Shown: positions 60,268-64,000 of the stretch, in pieces
Layout of the letters: each line of letters starts with the position of its first letter
Numbering within the stretch: the first letter of the stretch is position 1
Assembly: GCF_000265385.1 (NCBI RefSeq)
Contig: NC_018013.1
Coordinates: 709,001-773,000 of the forward strand
Source: Aequorivita sublithincola DSM 14238
GTDB lineage: Bacteria > Bacteroidota > Bacteroidia > Flavobacteriales > Flavobacteriaceae
Reading direction: 5' to 3'
Length of the DNA: 64,000 bases
Notes under the pieces: model-generated
Told to the model about the DNA's origin: nothing
Database searches by the model: none
What the model saw: only the letters and a program-made list of their open reading frames with translations
Made by a program: the position numbers and the translations under genes

Positions 60268-62634
60268 ATGACAAAAATTTATCTGTCCCTTTTGGGATTG
60301 CTTATTACTGTATCTGTATTTGGTCAAGAAAAACTTACTGGAAAAATATATGATACGGCCAACAATGCTCCTTTGGTTGGAGCCAAAATAGAAATGAATG
60401 GAACGGAAGTTTCCAGTACAGATTCTGAAGGGAATTTTTCAGTTCCTTGTTCTGAAAATCAAACCCTTAGCATCAGTTATATTGGGTTTGAAACATCTAG
60501 TGTAAAAGTGAAAAATTGTTCCGATTTCATAAACATCGGTTTAAAAACTACAATTAATGCGCTCGATGAGGTACAACTAAGCGGCACGTTGGACAACAAT
60601 AAAAAAGTGCTCGACAAACCACTTTCCGTAATTCATCTTGAAGAAAAAGAATTAAATCGCGGAACTGGATTATATCTAGACGATGCAATAAACGCAAACG
60701 TTCCTGGAGTGATTATGACGCGAAGAGCGGTTTCCTCTGGGCAACAATTCAACATTCGCGGTTACGGAAACGGAGTTGGTTTTAAAGGCGCCACGAACAA
60801 TTTTGACGGCCAAGGCTATAAAGTATATTACAACAATATTCCGCTTACCGATGCAGAAGGAATCACAATGCTGGACGATATAGATTTCGGTTCCGTGGGA
60901 AGTGTAGACGTAATAAAAGGACCAGCAGGCTCAATTTATGGCTTTGCGATTGCTGGAGTTGTAAACCTTACTACTACACGCCCTGAAAATGGACAATCTT
61001 CTCTTAGTGAGAAAGTAACTGTTGGAAGCTACGGCTTGGCACGTTTTACCACTCAATTGCAAATGGGTCTGGAGAAATCGTCTGTTTTATTGAATTATGG
61101 TCATCAAATTTCTGATGGTTATTTAGATCATAATGCTTCACGTAAAGATTTCTTAAATGCGGTTTTGGACTTTCATCCAAGCGAAAAACAAACCGTAAGC
61201 ACCTATATCGGGTTTAGCAACAGTTATGACGAACGTGGCGGAGAGCTAACCATTGGACAATACGACACTTTGGATTACAGCGGAAACAAACGTTACATTA
61301 AAAATAATGCACATAGCGAAGTGATAAGTTTCCGTGCAGGTTTGAGCCATAAGTATGATTTTACTAAATGGCTTTCAAATACAACAACCGTTTATGGTTC
61401 TGGATTGAACACTAACGCAAGTTCTGCGGGTGGATGGACCGATAAAGACCCAACAAACTACGGAACACGAGTTACTTTCGATTTTAATTTTGATTTAAGT
61501 GAAGACTTCAGTCTTTCGGGAGTTGCGGGACTTGAATTTCAGGAGCAACGTTCGCAATCCATTAGCTACGGAATGATCGAAAACCCTAATGATCCTGAAG
61601 GTTATAACATAATTGGCGCTGTGCGAAGCAACCAATATTCTAAATCTAAAAACAAATTACTTTTTACAGAATGGGTTTTGAAAATGCCTTATGATATTGC
61701 CATAACCGCTGGAATTGGCAAAAGCTCAATGAACCTTGATTTGGAAGATCGTGCTTACGATCCTTCAAAAGGAAAACCGCAAGTTGTTTCAGCAAATTAT
61801 GAAGATTTATTTTCGCCACATTTCGCGGTGAATAAAATTTTCAACAACAATGTTTCGCTTTACGCTTCCTATAGCAAAGGCTACAAAGCGCCCGTGAGCG
61901 GCAACGTGATTGTTGGCTATACTGGCGAGCTGAATACGGATCTTAAAGCCGAAGAAGGAAATCAGTTTGAAATCGGTTCAAAAGGAAACCTTTTAAACAG
62001 TAAACTACATTATGAAGTAGCTTTGTTTCAAGCTAAATTCAAAAATAAATTTACTTCGGTTGCAGTTCCAGCAGGCGATGGCACTACACTTTATTCATAC
62101 ATAGCCAACGGTGGCGAGCTGAATAATAAAGGTGTGGAAGCATTGGTAAAATATACAGCTTATGAGTCTGAAACAGGTTTCTTCGGAAATGTGAGTCCGT
62201 ATATAAATGCCGCATATTCAGATTTTAAATATGAAAATTTTGTTTACGAAGCGTTAAGCAGACAAGGTGATTTTACGGTAAATAACTACAGCGGAAAAGC
62301 CGTTGCAGGAGTCGCTCCTTGGGTTGTAAATGCTGGGGTTGATTTTGAGACAAACCTAGGTCTTTACGGAACGGTGAATTATGCGTATCACGATCCAGTT
62401 CCTTTTACTTCAGATGGTTTAAACGTTGCTGACAGCTATAGTTTATTGAATGCGAAACTCGGCTACAGAATGAGTTTTGGTCACTTTGACCTTGATGCTT
62501 ATGCAGGTGCAGATAACATTACTGGCGAAAAATATTACATCATGCTTTTCTTAAATCAGCTTGACGATGCATACATTCCTGCGCCTTTGGATACCGTTTT
62601 TTATGGCGGACTTAATTTGAAGTATAATTTTTAA
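60268..62634 (+). CDS. TonB-dependent receptor
   Basis: 788 residues from the ATG at 60268. Signal peptide (SVFGQ), an N-terminal carboxypeptidase-regulatory-like domain (LTGKIYDTANNAPLVGAKIE, FSVPCSENQTLSISYIGFET), a plug (LYLDDAINANVPGVIMTRRA, GQQFNIRGYGNGVGF, VDVIKGPAGSIYGF) and a 22-strand-type beta barrel ending GGLNLKYNF. The genes downstream (binding lipoprotein and FecCD permease) suggest that the ligand is an iron complex, heme or cobalamin. No SusD partner, which argues against glycan uptake. Confidence 0.93.
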   Translation: MTKIYLSLLGLLITVSVFGQEKLTGKIYDTANNAPLVGAKIEMNGTEVSSTDSEGNFSVPCSENQTLSISYIGFETSSVKVKNCSDFINIGLKTTINALDEVQLSGTLDNNKKVLDKPLSVIHLEEKELNRGTGLYLDDAINANVPGVIMTRRAVSSGQQFNIRGYGNGVGFKGATNNFDGQGYKVYYNNIPLTDAEGITMLDDIDFGSVGSVDVIKGPAGSIYGFAIAGVVNLTTTRPENGQSSLSEKVTVGSYGLARFTTQLQMGLEKSSVLLNYGHQISDGYLDHNASRKDFLNAVLDFHPSEKQTVSTYIGFSNSYDERGGELTIGQYDTLDYSGNKRYIKNNAHSEVISFRAGLSHKYDFTKWLSNTTTVYGSGLNTNASSAGGWTDKDPTNYGTRVTFDFNFDLSEDFSLSGVAGLEFQEQRSQSISYGMIENPNDPEGYNIIGAVRSNQYSKSKNKLLFTEWVLKMPYDIAITAGIGKSSMNLDLEDRAYDPSKGKPQVVSANYEDLFSPHFAVNKIFNNNVSLYASYSKGYKAPVSGNVIVGYTGELNTDLKAEEGNQFEIGSKGNLLNSKLHYEVALFQAKFKNKFTSVAVPAGDGTTLYSYIANGGELNNKGVEALVKYTAYESETGFFGNVSPYINAAYSDFKYENFVYEALSRQGDFTVNNYSGKAVAGVAPWVVNAGVDFETNLGLYGTVNYAYHDPVPFTSDGLNVADSYSLLNAKLGYRMSFGHFDLDAYAGADNITGEKYYIMLFLNQLDDAYIPAPLDTVFYGGLNLKYNF

Positions 62635-62637
62635 AAA

Positions 62638-62700
62638 CCTCTGCGACCTCTGTGTCTCTGCGGTAAATTTCTCCACCGCAAAGTCGCCGAGAACGCAAAG
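62638..62700. repeat. Widespread intergenic repeat element between receptor and binding protein
   Basis: Consists of CTCTGCG/CTCTGTG units on the left, ending CTCTGCGGT, and on the right ACCGCAAAG and ACGCAAAG, making an imperfect inverted repeat. This type of CTCTGCGGT/ACCGCAAAG element is seen between genes in many bacteria. It lies inside the uptake operon. Confidence 0.6.
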
Positions 62701-62715
62701 TAATAATCTGTTACT

Positions 62716-63603
62716 ATGAAAAAATCAATCACATTAATACTTGTCACCTTAACCTTCGTTTCCTGCGGAAGATTCGGCAATGAAGATAAAAAGAAAGACC
62801 ACGAAGAGCGCATCGTGTGCATTTCGAAACAGTACAGCGAAATAATTTATGCACTCGGTGCCGAAGAAGATATTGTGGCAATAGATGTTTCCAGTACTTA
62901 TCCGCCAGAAATAAAAGATTTACCAACAATTGGTTACCATCGCGCATTGGCTGCGGAACCTATTCTTTCTATGAAACCAACCTTAATTTTGGAAGACAAC
63001 AACATTGGCCCAGAACATGTAGTTACCCAGTTGAAGGATTTGAAAATACCGATGAAGCAATTCGGGCATTATGAAAATACTATTGCAGGAACGGATTCTT
63101 TGATTCGCGAAATGGGTAGCTATTTTCACAAAGAAGAAAAGGCAGAAGAACTCTGCAAAAAGTTGGATGCTGATATGAGCTACGCAAAACAACAAGGCGT
63201 TTGGTATGAAAAGAAACCGAAGGTTTTAGTAATCCATTTTGGGCAAGCAAACAATATTTATTTGGTAATGACCAAAAATAGCAACGCCGGAAAAATGATT
63301 GAATGGGCTGGTGGTGAAATGGCCGTTGATGGCGAACGCGGAATGACACAATTTTCACCTGAAGTAGTTGCTAAAAGTGATCCAGATATAATCCTGTTAA
63401 CTGATTTTGGTTACGACCGTTTAGGCTCTACTAATGAAGTGGGAACGCTTCCAGGAATTTCAAGCACTCGTGCTTTTAAAGAGGGAAAAGTATTCCGAGT
63501 TGAAGAGCATGATATGGTTTATTTAGGACCTCGAACTGGCGAGAATGTGGTTGAATTGCAGAAGTTGATACATTCTGAAAAGGGATTAGGGATTAGGGAT
63601 TAG
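62716..63603 (+). CDS. Iron/heme-type ABC transporter substrate-binding lipoprotein
   Basis: 295 residues. Lipobox TFVSC (Cys16), then the class III binding-protein fold: RIVCISKQYSEIIYALGAEE, DIVAIDVSSTYPPEIKDLPT, IGYHRALAAEPILSMKPTLI and SDPDIILLTDFGYDRLG. The order resembles HmuT/BtuF family heme or cobalamin binders; the YHR motif after the IG is typical of HmuT-like proteins (inference). The last residues (GLGIRD and stop) are encoded by the AGGGATT tandem array, so the C-terminus is partly repeat-derived. The permease follows 61 bases later. Confidence 0.88.
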   Translation: MKKSITLILVTLTFVSCGRFGNEDKKKDHEERIVCISKQYSEIIYALGAEEDIVAIDVSSTYPPEIKDLPTIGYHRALAAEPILSMKPTLILEDNNIGPEHVVTQLKDLKIPMKQFGHYENTIAGTDSLIREMGSYFHKEEKAEELCKKLDADMSYAKQQGVWYEKKPKVLVIHFGQANNIYLVMTKNSNAGKMIEWAGGEMAVDGERGMTQFSPEVVAKSDPDIILLTDFGYDRLGSTNEVGTLPGISSTRAFKEGKVFRVEEHDMVYLGPRTGENVVELQKLIHSEKGLGIRD

Positions 63604-63634
63604 GGATTAGGGATTAGGGATTAGGGATTAGGGA
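63581..63634. repeat. Perfect heptamer tandem array AGGGATT x7
   Basis: Seven exact copies of AGGGATT (63581-63629) plus AGGGA. It begins inside the binding-protein gene and supplies its stop codon TAG at 63601-63603. Because 7 and 3 share no factor, each frame meets a TAG within seven codons. Confidence 0.97.
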
Positions 63635-63641
63635 AAATAAA

Positions 63642-63669
63642 TTTTGAAACTTGAATATTAAATTTTGAA
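63642..63669. repeat. Degenerate heptamer array at permease start
   Basis: TTTTGAA, ACTTGAA, TATTAAA and TTTTGAA in phase, directly after the AGGGATT array and containing the proposed TTG start of the permease (63665). Confidence 0.5.
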
Positions 63670-64000
63670 TAAAATCATCAACAAATATCGTGGAACGTTT
63701 CCAATTTTAGTAATCCTCTTGATTGTGGTTACGTTCTTTTCTATCCGGTATGGCGCGGTTGCTATCTCTTTGGAAGAAATAATTTCTTCCTTTAAAAAAT
63801 ACTTTTCCGATCCAGAAAGCATGGATTTAACCGAACGTATTTTTATGGAAATACGTTTACCACGGGCAATTCTCTGCATTTTTGTTGGTGCTAGTTTGGC
63901 GGTTGGAGGTACGCTTTTGCAAGCCTTATTTAGAAACCCAATCGTAGAGCCTGGGCTTATTGGCACTTCTTGCGGGGCTGCTTTTGGAGCGGCTTTATAT
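63665..64000 (+). CDS. FecCD/BtuC-type ABC transporter permease, 5' part
   Basis: 112 codons visible; the gene runs off the window. NKYRGTFPILVILLIVVTFF is the first membrane helix; LTERIFMEIRLPRAILCIFV and GASLAVGGTLLQALFRNPIVEPGLIGTSCG are the conserved start of the FecCD/BtuC/HmuU family. A TAA at 63659 in frame leaves TTG 63665 as the only plausible start. Partner of the binding lipoprotein; an ATPase gene is expected beyond the edge. Confidence 0.9.
   Translation, partial: MNKIINKYRGTFPILVILLIVVTFFSIRYGAVAISLEEIISSFKKYFSDPESMDLTERIFMEIRLPRAILCIFVGASLAVGGTLLQALFRNPIVEPGLIGTSCGAAFGAALY

Overview
The window reads as chromosomal DNA of a flavobacterium (Bacteroidota, most likely Flavobacteriaceae; genus not determined). 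Support: two type A and one type B type IX secretion (T9SS) sorting domains, a PorP/SprF protein next to an OmpA-family protein, a TonB-dependent receptor, TPR-type membrane regulators, several TAnnTTTG promoter elements typical of Bacteroidota, and AT-rich DNA with few Shine-Dalgarno sites. No rRNA, tRNA, CRISPR array, insertion sequence or prophage was recognised. Layout. 1-10.7 kb is core metabolism: end of a bifunctional-nuclease gene, a nucleoside transporter, thyA, two small exported TonB-C-domain proteins, ergothioneine genes egtB-egtD, an aminotransferase, a 2TM protein overlapping folA, an exported DinB-domain protein and fabD. 10.9-20.5 kb holds a lipoprotein, dsdA, a cupin-methyltransferase pair, a hemerythrin-like protein, galE with a DegT sugar aminotransferase, waaA (Kdo transferase) and two small lipoproteins; galE, DegT and waaA point to surface glycan synthesis. 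20.7-27.3 kb is a phosphate and pyrophosphate neighbourhood: ppk1, an App1-type phosphatase, the membrane pyrophosphatase hppA and soluble ppa. 27.9-30.9 kb is an accessory island: a cytosine-C5 methyltransferase converging on a C-protein/HNH-endonuclease operon, then an unknown small ORF and the C-terminal remnant of a DUF3427 protein. 31.1-42.7 kb is a surface/secretion locus: a TPR-AraC membrane regulator, a 969-residue protein built of 67-residue tandem repeats, a DUF11-type secreted protein, a T9SS type B cargo, PorP/SprF and an OmpA/PD40 protein. A second TPR regulator (LuxR-like end) and a 1520-residue HYR-domain T9SS protein follow on the minus strand. 50-59.4 kb holds an exonuclease/GIY-YIG fusion, a HAD hydrolase, a T9SS type A protein, two flavin oxidoreductases, a small HExxH protein and acnA. 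The last 4.4 kb is an iron/heme-type uptake operon: unknown exported protein, TonB receptor, binding lipoprotein and the start of a FecCD permease. The most unusual signal is not a gene. Many gene junctions carry seven-base-periodic tandem arrays, each with its own unit (for example TTTGTAG x7, AGGGATT x7, TGACGKA x5, TACTGAN x5, TTCAAGR x5). Two copies of one longer interspersed repeat, a near-perfect 19-bp hairpin in a leader and a perfect 26-bp palindrome before the uptake operon are further non-coding signals.
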